Below are positions 53,479-62,194 of a DNA stretch of 64,000 bases, piece by piece. A model generated the notes under the pieces. The model did not search any database. It had not been told where the DNA came from and was given only the letters and a program-made list of their open reading frames with translations. Position 1 is the first letter of the stretch. The number at the start of each line of letters is the position of its first letter. A program made the translations under genes and the position numbers. Source of the DNA: Pyrinomonadaceae bacterium (GTDB lineage Bacteria > Acidobacteriota > Blastocatellia > Pyrinomonadales > Pyrinomonadaceae); the NCBI GenBank assembly GCA_026129865.1, contig JAHCHG010000004.1, positions 124,001-188,000 of the forward strand, read 5' to 3'.

Positions 53479-54789
53479 TTGAACAGAAATCTTTACAGCG
53501 AGATAAAAGCGCTTTTGGTGCTGATGCCGATACTTTTTGCGTCGGCATTTTTCACGGTCAATGCGCCGATGCCGCCGTGGGCTTTTGCGGTCTCAAATGC
53601 GAGCATTCTGCTATTTGCCGCACCTTCGTTTTTCGCTGCCCGGCGATGGATCGGGACGCGCGGCGCTGTAGTGTTATTCGGCATTCTGGGGCTTTTCGCG
53701 CTCGCGATCGAAACCGCCGCGATCGCGACCGGAATTCCATACGGAAACTTTGCATACAGCGAAATGCTCGGCTTCAAACTGTTCGGTTTAACGCCCTGGA
53801 CGATACTTTTTGCCTGGACTCCGCTGATGATCGCGGCGTATGCGGTCGCACGAATTTATTTTGAAAATTGGATCATTCGCACGGCTGCGGTTGCCTCTAT
53901 TTTAGTAGGTTTCGATCTGGTTCTAGACCCCGGCGCCGTGAGTTTGCGTTTCTGGAGTTTCCAAAACGGCGGATGGTTTTACAGCGTTCCCGTTTCAAAT
54001 TTCGTCGGATGGCTGATCTCCGGAGCGGTCGGCGCGCTGATCCTGGAAACATTTCTTTATTACTTAAAGCCGCTTTTGCCGGTTCCCGTTCAATTGATTC
54101 AGAGCGCATTTTTAATCTTGATCTTCTGGGTGTCGATCGCATTCTGGAGCGCTCTCTGGATGCCGTTCTTTGTTGGAATCTTACTGCTCATCGTTCTCGC
54201 GGTTATATATTCCCGTCATATTTACCGGTTCGATGAAATGATCGTGCTGGTCAATGAAAAGAACGAACCTATCGCTACGGCTGAAAAACTTTCTAACCAT
54301 CATGACAAGACTCCGCTTCATCGTGCTTTTTCGATTTTTCTTTTTAGCGGTGAGGGTAAAATGCTGCTTCAAAAACGGGCTTCGCACAAGAAAACCTGGG
54401 GCGGAATATGGTCAAATTCCTGCTGCGGACATTTGATGCTGCATGAATCTCTGGAAAACGCGGCGAAAAGGCGTGTGAAATACGAACTCGGCATTAAGAA
54501 GATCGAACCCATCGTTATCCTGCCGGACTTTCGCTACCGTGCTGAAAAGGACGGAATAGTTGAAAATGAAATATGCCCTGTGATGGCGGCGTTTATCGAT
54601 AGCGAGCCCCGTCCGAACGCGGCTGAGGTGGAAGATTTTGAATGGATCGAGTGGAAAAGTTTCGTTGATGAGATCGCAAAACCGGACGATCGATACTCGC
54701 CGTGGGCGAAACTTGAGACCGAAGAGCTCGAAAAGAGTGAACTTTTTCAAAAATGGCTTTCCGGCGTCGTCAAAAAGGGCGGTATATGA
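53479..54789 (+). CDS. Fusion: CruF-like carotenoid hydratase + type I isopentenyl diphosphate isomerase
   Basis: A 436-residue two-domain protein. Residues 1-245 form 7-8 membrane helices with the CruF/carotenoid-synthesis family motifs ATGIPYGNFAYSEMLGFKLF, DLVLDPGAVSLRFWSF and NGGWFYSVPVSNFVGWLISG; CruF hydrates acyclic carotenoid ends. Residues about 250-436 are a Nudix type I Idi: LQKRASHKKTWGGIWSNSC with catalytic C316, H318 (CCGHL), Nudix box LENAAKRRVKYELGI and VENEICPVMAA (E362/E364). Idi equilibrates IPP and DMAPP. A fusion of these two is unfamiliar to me. Start is TTG at 53479; the ATG at 53524 is an alternative. Back to back with the elongase-like gene. Confidence 0.88.
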   Translation: MNRNLYSEIKALLVLMPILFASAFFTVNAPMPPWAFAVSNASILLFAAPSFFAARRWIGTRGAVVLFGILGLFALAIETAAIATGIPYGNFAYSEMLGFKLFGLTPWTILFAWTPLMIAAYAVARIYFENWIIRTAAVASILVGFDLVLDPGAVSLRFWSFQNGGWFYSVPVSNFVGWLISGAVGALILETFLYYLKPLLPVPVQLIQSAFLILIFWVSIAFWSALWMPFFVGILLLIVLAVIYSRHIYRFDEMIVLVNEKNEPIATAEKLSNHHDKTPLHRAFSIFLFSGEGKMLLQKRASHKKTWGGIWSNSCCGHLMLHESLENAAKRRVKYELGIKKIEPIVILPDFRYRAEKDGIVENEICPVMAAFIDSEPRPNAAEVEDFEWIEWKSFVDEIAKPDDRYSPWAKLETEELEKSELFQKWLSGVVKKGGI

Positions 54790-54883
54790 AGTTGTGAATT
54801 CGAATTGAAATCCTCTAGGGCAAGAAGTTAAAGTTTTAAACTGTCGTCGAACGAGATCCGGCGGCGGTTTTTGATTTTGCTTT

Positions 54884-56215
54884 ATGAATTTAACCTATAC
54901 CGAGCTGCTGAAAAGCAACCGAAATTTCAGAAACCTGCTTTGGGGTCAGTTTGTCAGCGAAATGGGAAACTGGTTCAATTTCATCGCGGGGCTCGGTTTG
55001 GTGCGCGTGGTTTCGGACGCTTCGCCGACCGCGGCGGGAATTCTTTTTGTCGCGCGAATCATTCCGTTTGCGGTCTTTTCACCGATCGCCGGAACGTTTG
55101 TCGATCGATTTTCACGTCGCCAGGTGATGATCTGGTCGGACCTTGCGCGAATGTTTATCGCGCTGGCATTTCTGCTCGTTTCAACTGCTGATGATCTTTG
55201 GATCGCTTATTTGGCGATGGCTTCGCTTTCAATGTTCGGCGCGTTTTTTGAGGGCGCGAAAAATGCGGCTGCACCGAATTTGACCGGCAAAGAAGGACTT
55301 CTGGCGGGTACCGCCTTACTTTTTTCCACGCGATTTTTATTAATGGCGATCGGTTCCGCGCTCGGCGGATTTGCCGCAACGTTCTTCGGTTACGAGATAG
55401 CATTTATCATTAACGCGGCTTCGTTCGGATTTTCCGCATTTTCCGTTTGGCTGATTCCGGATGAAGCAACTCGCGCTCAGCTTCGACCGCGCGAGCTTGC
55501 CGAACCTGTAATTCCCGCGCCGATCACTCCGGCGGGCGGCTTTACCCAAACCGCGCCGTTAAAACCGCCGCGCCGCGAATCGTTTTACTCGGAGTTAAAA
55601 GAAGGATTTCACTACACCGTTAAGAACCGTTTCGCGCTGACGATCCTTTTGATGAACATAATTTGGGCGACGGGCGGCGGCGCGATTAATGTCATTTTCG
55701 AGCGAATGGGCGGCGTTTATTTTGCTGATCGCGAAAATTGGCATCCCGATCTTGCGGTGGCTATTTTATGGACGGCTGGCGGGCTCGGTCTGACGCTTGG
55801 AATGCTCGTCGCTCACCGGACCGAAGCAGCAATAGATAGAAATAAATCGCATTCAAAATTTATCGTCGCCACGCTTGTCATTCACGGCATTCTCTTCGCG
55901 GTCGGCGGAATAATGCCAACGCTTTTGCTGTTCGTTGTATTCGTGTTCATTTCCCGCGCTTTGATAGGTGTGGAGTATGCAGTTCAGGAAACGCTTTTTC
56001 AGCGAAGTCTGCCGGATCGTATTCGCGGGAGAATTTCGACGCTCGACCGCGGCGCCGAAATGCTGGTCTTCGGACTTTCGAGCTATCTTGCAAGCGAATT
56101 GATGTTTCTTATTACACCGCAAACCCTGACCGTAATTTCAGGTCTTTTGTCTGCTGCCGCCGGACTTGTTTGGTTTTTCCGTGAGCGAAACGAAGCCAAA
56201 TGGGCGAAAAATTGA
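54884..56215 (+). CDS. MFS transporter
   Basis: A 443-residue major facilitator with about twelve helices. LLWGQFVSEMGNWFNFIAG starts helix 1, and FVDRFSRRQVMIWSDLARM is the MFS loop 2-3 motif (DRxxRR-like). A Pro-rich cytoplasmic loop (about 200-230, PVIPAPITPAGGF) separates the halves. The family of NreB/ENTS-type exporters has the same start. Substrate unknown. It starts about 95 bases after the CruF-Idi gene, and a link to the carotenoid genes is not shown. Confidence 0.88.
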   Translation: MNLTYTELLKSNRNFRNLLWGQFVSEMGNWFNFIAGLGLVRVVSDASPTAAGILFVARIIPFAVFSPIAGTFVDRFSRRQVMIWSDLARMFIALAFLLVSTADDLWIAYLAMASLSMFGAFFEGAKNAAAPNLTGKEGLLAGTALLFSTRFLLMAIGSALGGFAATFFGYEIAFIINAASFGFSAFSVWLIPDEATRAQLRPRELAEPVIPAPITPAGGFTQTAPLKPPRRESFYSELKEGFHYTVKNRFALTILLMNIIWATGGGAINVIFERMGGVYFADRENWHPDLAVAILWTAGGLGLTLGMLVAHRTEAAIDRNKSHSKFIVATLVIHGILFAVGGIMPTLLLFVVFVFISRALIGVEYAVQETLFQRSLPDRIRGRISTLDRGAEMLVFGLSSYLASELMFLITPQTLTVISGLLSAAAGLVWFFRERNEAKWAKN

Positions 56216-56252
56216 TTCGGATGTCGTTTACGGATAAACTAACAACAAATCT

Positions 56253-57149
56253 ATGAACAATTTAGAACGAATAAGGGTTGCGACTCTGCAATATTTCATT
56301 CGACCGGTGGCATCGTTCGAGCAGTTTGAAGAACAGGTGTCCGCGCTGGTTGAAACCGCCGCGGATTACAAATGTCATCTGCTTGTTTTTCCGGAATATT
56401 TCACGGCGCAGCTTTTGACCTTGGGCGACATTAAACGTCCGATTTCCACACAGATCCGCGATCTCGCGGGGAATGTTTCGCGATACATCGAGATGTTCGA
56501 AAAGCTGGCTAAAGACAGCGGAATTTACATTGTCGGCGGAACGATTCCGACGATCGAAGACGGACGGGACGAGATTTTCAATAAATGCTACTTGTTCTCA
56601 CCGAAAGGCGGTTACGGAACGCAGGGCAAGCTGCATATGACGCGCTTTGAACGTGAAGAATGGCTCGTTTCGGCGCATTCGTCGGTCAAGGTATTTGACA
56701 CAGATCTCGGTCGAATTGCGATAGCGATCTGTTACGATGTTGAATTTCCCGAAATCACGCGCGAAGCCGCGCGGCGCGATGCAAACATTCTCATCGTTCC
56801 GAGCTGTACCGATGACCGGCAGGGATTTTTGCGCGTCAGATACTGTGCGCAGGCAAGGGCGATCGAAAATCAGATCTATGTTATTACCTCATCGACCGTC
56901 GGATCTCTGCCGCAGGTTCCGGCAGTTTCACTTAATTACGGGCAGGCTGCGATCCTAACTCCGTCGGATTTTGCATTTTCACGCGATGGAATTTTGGCGG
57001 AAGGGAACTTTAATCAGGAAATGATGGTGATCGGCGAGTTAAATTTGAAAACGATCAATGAATCTCGGTCAGGCGGAACGGTCTTGCCTCTTAACGACAG
57101 TTTTCACACCGCGGAACTCATTTCGCATGTCAGTGTCGTGGAGATCTAA
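56253..57149 (+). CDS. Carbon-nitrogen hydrolase (nitrilase superfamily)
   Basis: A 298-residue enzyme with the Glu-Lys-Cys triad: E in LLVFPEYFTAQLLT, K in GKLHMTRFEREEW and C in IAICYDVEFPEITREAARR. The N-terminus IRVATLQYFIRPVASFEQFE is as in the nitrilase half of the widely found GNAT-nitrilase fusion proteins. It probably hydrolyses an amide; the substrate is unknown. A GNAT gene follows 13 bases later, replacing the fusion. Confidence 0.92.
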   Translation: MNNLERIRVATLQYFIRPVASFEQFEEQVSALVETAADYKCHLLVFPEYFTAQLLTLGDIKRPISTQIRDLAGNVSRYIEMFEKLAKDSGIYIVGGTIPTIEDGRDEIFNKCYLFSPKGGYGTQGKLHMTRFEREEWLVSAHSSVKVFDTDLGRIAIAICYDVEFPEITREAARRDANILIVPSCTDDRQGFLRVRYCAQARAIENQIYVITSSTVGSLPQVPAVSLNYGQAAILTPSDFAFSRDGILAEGNFNQEMMVIGELNLKTINESRSGGTVLPLNDSFHTAELISHVSVVEI

Positions 57150-57162
57150 CTTTTTCCATAAT

Positions 57163-57789
57163 ATGAAATTCAGGATCAGAAATACCGAACCGCGGGATTT
57201 CGCTGAAATTATCGAGATTTCAGCAAAGATCTACCGGAAGAAAACCGCGTGGACCGTTCGCGAGCTCGAGTCTCATCTGAATATCTTCCCCGAAGGACAG
57301 TTTGTCGCAGAAGAGATATCTACCGGAAAGATCGTCGGAATGTCGGCAAGTCTTGTCGTTCTCTGGCACGATTACGAAGTAAAGGAAAACTGGGAAGATT
57401 TTACCGACTGCGGAATGTTTACCAACCACGATATCGAAAACGGGCGAACGCTTTACGGCGCGGAAGTGATGGTTTCGCCGGAAATTCGCCGTTCGGGTGT
57501 CGGAAAGCGGCTTTACGATGTTCGTAAAAAGCTTGTGAAACAGCTTGGCTTGCTGAGAACTCGCGCCGGTGCCCGCTTGCGAAATTACCATCGTTTTGCC
57601 GGAAAGATGAGCGCAGATGAATACGTCGAACTCGTTAAGCAAGGCAAACTGAAAGATCCGACGCTTTCGTTTCAATTAAAACAGGGGTTTAACGTAATTG
57701 CCGTCGTTTCCGGTTATTTGCCGGACGATCCCGAAAGTCTGGGAAAAGCGGCAGTGATCGAGTGGAGAAATCCAGATAAGAATTCTTAG
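57163..57789 (+). CDS. GNAT-family N-acetyltransferase (partner of the nitrilase-type gene)
   Basis: A 208-residue acetyltransferase from the ATG at 57163 (MKFRIRNTEPRDFAEIIEI); an earlier in-frame start would overlap the nitrilase gene. ESHLNIFPEGQFVAEE, VLWHDYEVKENWEDF, TLYGAEVMVSPEIRRSGVGK (acetyl-CoA loop) and RAGARLRNYHRFAGKMSADE, then DPTLSFQLKQGFNVI match the GNAT half of the fusion family as I know it. Here the halves are separate and in reversed order. Its 3' end overlaps folK by 4 bases. Confidence 0.9.
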   Translation: MKFRIRNTEPRDFAEIIEISAKIYRKKTAWTVRELESHLNIFPEGQFVAEEISTGKIVGMSASLVVLWHDYEVKENWEDFTDCGMFTNHDIENGRTLYGAEVMVSPEIRRSGVGKRLYDVRKKLVKQLGLLRTRAGARLRNYHRFAGKMSADEYVELVKQGKLKDPTLSFQLKQGFNVIAVVSGYLPDDPESLGKAAVIEWRNPDKNS

Positions 57790-58301
57790 TGATGGGAACT
57801 TAGCGGGCTCCAACGCGTTACCTCGTGATGGTCGATCAGTACATGAAGAGCGTCCTGCACGGCAATATCAAGGGTTGGAATTATAAGATGCGGATTTAGT
57901 TCGCAAAGCGGTTTCAGGACAAAACGTCGTTCGTGCATCCGCGGATGCGGGATCGTCAAAAAATCGGTCTGCATGACAAGGTCGCCGTAGAGCAAAAGGT
58001 CCAGATCGACTGTTCGCGGCGTTTTCAGATTCTTTTCCTTTCTTCCTAGCAGATATTCGATCCGGAGCATGCGCGCCAGCATCTGCGACGGAGAAATATT
58101 GGTGACGCAGATCTCTGCGACCATGTTTAGAAAAGGCGGATGCCCGACAACGCCGATGGGTTCGGTTTCGTAAACGGCGGAAAGTTTATTGACGACAAAA
58201 CTTGCTTCCATCAAACCGCGAGCCGCGAGAAGTAAATTTCCCGCCCGATCACCAAGATTTGATCCCAAACCGACGTAGGCTGTAATGACTTCAGTTTCCA
58301 C
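57786..58301 (-). CDS. folK: Folate biosynthesis pyrophosphokinase (HPPK)
   Basis: Transfers pyrophosphate from ATP to 6-hydroxymethyl-dihydropterin in folate synthesis. The 171-residue protein has the start AYVGLGSNLGDRAGNLLLAA, YETEPIGVVGHPPFLNMV, and the HPPK signature RTVDLDLLLYGDLV (two Mg2+ Asp residues) with PHPRMHERRFVLKPLCEL. It is alone; no folB or folP nearby. Confidence 0.96.
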   Translation of the reverse strand: METEVITAYVGLGSNLGDRAGNLLLAARGLMEASFVVNKLSAVYETEPIGVVGHPPFLNMVAEICVTNISPSQMLARMLRIEYLLGRKEKNLKTPRTVDLDLLLYGDLVMQTDFLTIPHPRMHERRFVLKPLCELNPHLIIPTLDIAVQDALHVLIDHHEVTRWSPLSSHH

Positions 58302-58443
58302 TTTTTGATTCCGGATTAAGATGAAAAATCGAATCTAGTGTGCGAAAAATAGCTCATTTAATCAAACTGCGGGCTAATATTTGAAGGTTCTTTTACATTT
58401 GCAACCTGAAATGATTCAATAAATACAGCAATAAAATTCCAGT

Positions 58444-58464
58444 AATGCTCGATTTTCGAGCATT
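58444..58464. repeat. Inverted repeat upstream of the AlbA-type gene
   Basis: AATGCTCGA pairs with TCGAGCATT (9 bp, 3-base loop). It is followed by smaller inverted pieces (GGCAC G GTGCC) and CGGGC ... GCCCG within the next 45 bases, just before the ATG at 58513. It may be an operator or structured leader; the type is not clear. Confidence 0.5.
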
Positions 58465-58512
58465 CGGGCGGCTGGCACGGTGCCGTCATGACAAAAATAG
58501 CCCGCCGAAAAA

Positions 58513-59805
58513 ATGTCACGAAAAAAATTTCGTCGAAGCCAGAGATTTGAACCCACCGGGGATCGCTCTTTTCAAGAATACATCATAAACACGCCCGCGC
58601 CGCCGACAACGCGGTCCGAACTTTTGCGCCTGATCCGCGGCGGTGAAGACACCTATCTCGAACTAAAAGTTAAGCTATCGAATTCAGAGCGGGTGGCACA
58701 GGAGATAATCGCGATCGCCAATACAGCCGGCGGCGTTATGATCTTCGGCGTTTCCGACCAGTTAAGGATCGAAGGCGTCAATAATCCGGAAGGCGTTCAG
58801 GAAGAACTAGTTAAGATCTGCCGCGAAGAGATCTATCCGCCCCTGATTCCGCTGCTCGACTGCATTTCGTTCGACAATGGGCGGCGGATCGTCGTTTTGG
58901 ACATAGATCCGAAACGGCGACCTTACCGGACGAAAGACGGTCGTTTTTACCTCCGCATCGGCGCAGAAAAGCGGGAATCGACGCGCGAAGAACTCTCGGA
59001 CCTGCTTGAAGAAACGCGACCGGTCGCGTTCGAAGATATTCCCGTTCAAACCGCTACGGAAGACGATTTTGACGACGGAATTCTATGGAGCTTTGCCGAG
59101 GCGTTCGACGACGAGTTTCTCCAAAAGAATCTGTATCAAACCGTCGAATTCTTGAAACGCGATCTGGTTTTGGCGTTGGGCGAAGGCGATGAATTTCGTC
59201 CGACCGTCGCCGCCGTTCTTCTTTTCGGCAAAAGCGAACGCGTCGGCGAGATCGTTCCGCGTTCGGGCATAACCGCGACGCGGTATTCAGGAAATTCTTC
59301 AAATTTTCAGATCGTCGAAACGCACGAACTTAACGGAAATCTCCTGACACTTTACGAATCGTCGATGCGTTTCATCAAACGCTTCTGCGATCTTGAAAAA
59401 TTCAGACCGAAAAGATCGGTAGAAAATTCTGCAGCGCCGGTTGAGCCGCGCAAAAATTATCATATTTATGCGGTCCGCGAAGGAATTATCAACGCGCTTA
59501 TCCATCGCGATCTTGCGCTCCGCGACGGAGAAACGCGGATAAATGTTTTCGACGATTCGATCGAGATCATCAATCCCAGGAGAACGAACGGCTTTGTTCC
59601 GCCGTCGTCGAGAGCGATCAGGTTTGGCATTACGCAGGCGATTAATCCGCAGATAGCGGCGATCTTTAAGCGACGTGAATACGGAACGAACGTACCGCGC
59701 GGCGGAATTCCGATGATCCTTAAACAATCGCGCCTGTTTTCCGGCAGGCGGGCTGAAATTTATACTTCGGGCGATGAGTTTAAATTAAAGATCTTTGGGT
59801 TCTAA
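58513..59805 (+). CDS. Schlafen AlbA_2 domain protein with ATPase-like C-terminus
   Basis: A 430-residue protein. Residues about 35-155 form the AlbA_2 (divergent AAA_4) domain: GGEDTYLELKVKLSNSERVA, IAIANTAGGVMIFGVSD, RFYLRIGAEKRESTREEL. Residues about 320-430 contain YAVREGIINALIHRDLALRD and INVFDDSIEIINPRRTNGF, typical of the HATPase_c_4 domain that often follows. It is annotated in many genomes as a putative transcriptional regulator or RNA-binding protein. The 5' region contains a hairpin and little else. Its cellular role is unknown. Confidence 0.88.
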   Translation: MSRKKFRRSQRFEPTGDRSFQEYIINTPAPPTTRSELLRLIRGGEDTYLELKVKLSNSERVAQEIIAIANTAGGVMIFGVSDQLRIEGVNNPEGVQEELVKICREEIYPPLIPLLDCISFDNGRRIVVLDIDPKRRPYRTKDGRFYLRIGAEKRESTREELSDLLEETRPVAFEDIPVQTATEDDFDDGILWSFAEAFDDEFLQKNLYQTVEFLKRDLVLALGEGDEFRPTVAAVLLFGKSERVGEIVPRSGITATRYSGNSSNFQIVETHELNGNLLTLYESSMRFIKRFCDLEKFRPKRSVENSAAPVEPRKNYHIYAVREGIINALIHRDLALRDGETRINVFDDSIEIINPRRTNGFVPPSSRAIRFGITQAINPQIAAIFKRREYGTNVPRGGIPMILKQSRLFSGRRAEIYTSGDEFKLKIFGF

Positions 59806-59807
59806 AA

Positions 59808-59843
59808 CAAAAAAAAGCCGGCGTCCGAAACGGATTCGCCGGC
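59808..59843 (-). terminator. Rho-independent terminator for the VWA gene
   Basis: GCCGGCG (59817-59823) pairs with CGCCGGC (59837-59843), and inner TCCG with CGGA. On the minus strand the stem is followed by TTTTTTTTG. It lies 24 bases after the minus-strand VWA gene and just after the facing gene's stop. Confidence 0.92.
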
Positions 59844-59866
59844 GAACTTACTGCTTTTTGAATAAA

Positions 59867-61123
59867 TTACTTCTTCTCTTTTCCCGGTTCTTCCGGAGTT
59901 ACATAAAACGGTCGGTGCTGAACCTGAAATTGTTTATTGTCGTAAACTCCGTCGCCGTTTACATCAACTTTTACTTCGAGCTTGTTCTTTTTTCCCGGCT
60001 GATTTTCTTCATTCAGATCGTATGCAATGCTGTACTGATTTCGAAGCATCGCATTTATACTCTGCAAATAATCGGGAATTTCTCCCTGAAATGTCATCTC
60101 GTAATGCTTGCCGCCAGATTCTTTCGCGAAAGTGTTCATGGTGTTGCGCGCCTGCAAAAATGTCAGCCGACCGGGAAACCCGTCAATTCCGTCCATCGGT
60201 CCGATAAGGTGTTCGTTTCGCTTAAAGAAAAAATTGCCCGTACTGATAACGTAGATCGGAATACCGGATTCCTGTACGATCTTCCTCGCTTCGCTGTAAC
60301 TGGTCTTGCTGAAAGTATCTATTCCTGAAGCAACCAGAATGATCGCCCGCCGATTTGCCTTAACATCGACCATTCCGCCGTACTGCGCATATTCTTCCGG
60401 CGAGTCTTCCAAAACTACGGAATCGCCTTTTCCGCCGATAAGGGCAAATTTCAGCGCGTCAAACAGGTTGTTTTCCCGAAATGCCGGGCTGTTTCTCAGT
60501 AAAAGATCGATGGATTGTCTGATCCTAACCGGATCGTTCGTAAAATCCGTTATCGGCGTGGGTCGCATATCAAACGCGATCAGCGAAGCATAATCGTTCG
60601 GAGGTTTGATGAAATTTGAAAGAAAATATGCGACCGGACGAACGACTTCCAGCTTTCCGGAGTCGCGCCCCATTCCGCGTTCATAACCGAAGATCTCCGA
60701 CCATTTGCTGTACTCCATTACAAGCGTAACCGTGATCGGCGATTCCGGCGTGGCGAAATTTGTAATTTCCTGCTTAACCCCGTTTTCAAAGACGGAAAAA
60801 TTTTCCTTCTTTAATCCGGTCACGATCTGACCGGTTTTCTTGTTGTAAACGACCGCATCGACATTGACGATCTTCGTTTTAATATCGATGATCTCGTCGT
60901 CGACGACGGCATTTCGCTGCATTTCTTCAAGTTTTCGCTTTTCTTCTTCCGCGGCAAGTTCTTCGGCGGTCTTCGGTTTAGGGCGCTTATTGGCTTTCTC
61001 GTTGCCCGTGTTGTCCGGGCGCTGCGGTCGCGATTGGGCGCTTGCGATCGCGCCGAATAAAAATAGTAAGGCAATTGCCCAAATGGACAATTTAAATAAA
61101 CTGCGGAGAGTTGCTGACTTCAT
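59867..61123 (-). CDS. VWA-domain secreted protein of the acidobacterial type
   Basis: A 418-residue protein with signal peptide (MKSATLRSLFKLSIWAIALL ... ASAQ). After a charged linker (about 28-70) comes IDIKTKIVNVDAVVYNKKTG and ENFSVFENGVKQEITNFATP, the start of the VWA-related family found mostly in Acidobacteriota (TIGR03436). The VWA fold follows, with MEYSKW in place of the usual MIDAS DxSxS, and GIDTFSKTSYSEAR. The MIDAS is thus poorly conserved. The C-terminus has KVDVNGDGVYDNKQFQVQHR. Likely protein-protein binding in the envelope. Confidence 0.9.
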   Translation of the reverse strand: MKSATLRSLFKLSIWAIALLFLFGAIASAQSRPQRPDNTGNEKANKRPKPKTAEELAAEEEKRKLEEMQRNAVVDDEIIDIKTKIVNVDAVVYNKKTGQIVTGLKKENFSVFENGVKQEITNFATPESPITVTLVMEYSKWSEIFGYERGMGRDSGKLEVVRPVAYFLSNFIKPPNDYASLIAFDMRPTPITDFTNDPVRIRQSIDLLLRNSPAFRENNLFDALKFALIGGKGDSVVLEDSPEEYAQYGGMVDVKANRRAIILVASGIDTFSKTSYSEARKIVQESGIPIYVISTGNFFFKRNEHLIGPMDGIDGFPGRLTFLQARNTMNTFAKESGGKHYEMTFQGEIPDYLQSINAMLRNQYSIAYDLNEENQPGKKNKLEVKVDVNGDGVYDNKQFQVQHRPFYVTPEEPGKEKK

Positions 61124-61216
61124 AGAATTGCTGCCTCGGAAACTGGTTTCTTTTTTAGATACCGATTGATGCGCTCGGGTTGGAAATGCAAACAGATGAA
61201 AAGAATTAATATCGAT

Positions 61217-61990
61217 CTAGTTTCCAGATCCGGGGTCGATCTCGATCGTAACATCGAACGATCCCGAATTGTCGCTCAAATTTCCTTCATTTACGCCAAG
61301 AAAAAGATCGCCGTCGCGCGCGGCGACAAATTCATAATTTTCGCCGATAAAGATGAAATCGTTATTGTCCGCGCCGATAACCGCGATCAAACCGCCTGTC
61401 GGCTGATTTTTGATCAGCTTATCGGTGTCCGGAAGAGTCGCGATTCCGCCCGGCAGCGCATATCTGCCGTTTCCCAGCGAAATTCGTCCCGTCGCTTTTA
61501 TCCTTATTCGCTGCCCTTTACGAACGACCCAGCCGGAATTTGTCCAGCCGTTTGCCGTGTCGTCGGCAAGGACCGGAAGATTCAAAGTGATCGGTCGGGA
61601 AGTTGTTATAGTTGTTTTCGGTTGAGTTAGTGCAGGTTCCGGCGCTTTTATCGGTGCCGGTTCGACCGGCTTGTTTTGTCCGACCGTGATGATCGTTGTG
61701 CCGTCTTCTGTTGTTCGCTTTATCGGAGTAGAAGTCGTGGACACGCCGGTTGCAGGTGCGGGAACGCCGTTCGAGTCAAAGCTGATCGAATCGACTTCAT
61801 CAGCCGAAAAATAAAGAGTTCGCTGGCGAACGCCGTCGTCGATCAAAACTGTGAACTTGCCGTCGCCGAATGTAATGATCTTGCCCTTTATGATGCTCCC
61901 GTTTTTCAAACGAAGCGTGTCGGCAAACCCAACCGCGGTCAGCACAAAAATAACGATCAAAACTGATAAAAATCTGGCAAAATTAGACAT
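61217..61990 (-). CDS. Secreted protein with LecA/PA-IL-like C-terminal domain
   Basis: A 257-residue protein with signal peptide (MSNFARFLSVLIVIFVLTAV). An N-terminal segment DTLRLKNGSIIKGKIITFGD (about 24-70) looks like a small beta domain seen in many secreted proteins. A Pro/Thr linker follows (85-135). The C-terminal half has GWTNSGWVVRKGQRIRIKAT, PTGGLIAVIGADNNDFIFIG and LFLGVNEGNLSDNSGSFDVT, the features of the PA-IL (LecA) galactose-binding fold. Sugar binding is inferred from the fold only. GGAGG precedes the ATG. Confidence 0.82.
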   Translation of the reverse strand: MSNFARFLSVLIVIFVLTAVGFADTLRLKNGSIIKGKIITFGDGKFTVLIDDGVRQRTLYFSADEVDSISFDSNGVPAPATGVSTTSTPIKRTTEDGTTIITVGQNKPVEPAPIKAPEPALTQPKTTITTSRPITLNLPVLADDTANGWTNSGWVVRKGQRIRIKATGRISLGNGRYALPGGIATLPDTDKLIKNQPTGGLIAVIGADNNDFIFIGENYEFVAARDGDLFLGVNEGNLSDNSGSFDVTIEIDPGSGN

Positions 61991-62194
61991 TGAAAACCTC
62001 CGCTAAGATGATGTTCCGGGGAAAGTCGGTAAAGATTTTGTAAAAGCAGCTGTTCAGGAACTGTTGTTGTGAACGGCGCCGAAAACCGTTTAATAGATGC
62101 GGCATCTCGATCGAAGGATCGCAGAAAATCGGCTGAAAAAACCTTAAGCGCGATTATACACAATCCTAAAAGCGATGTGAATTTTCAAAAATTT

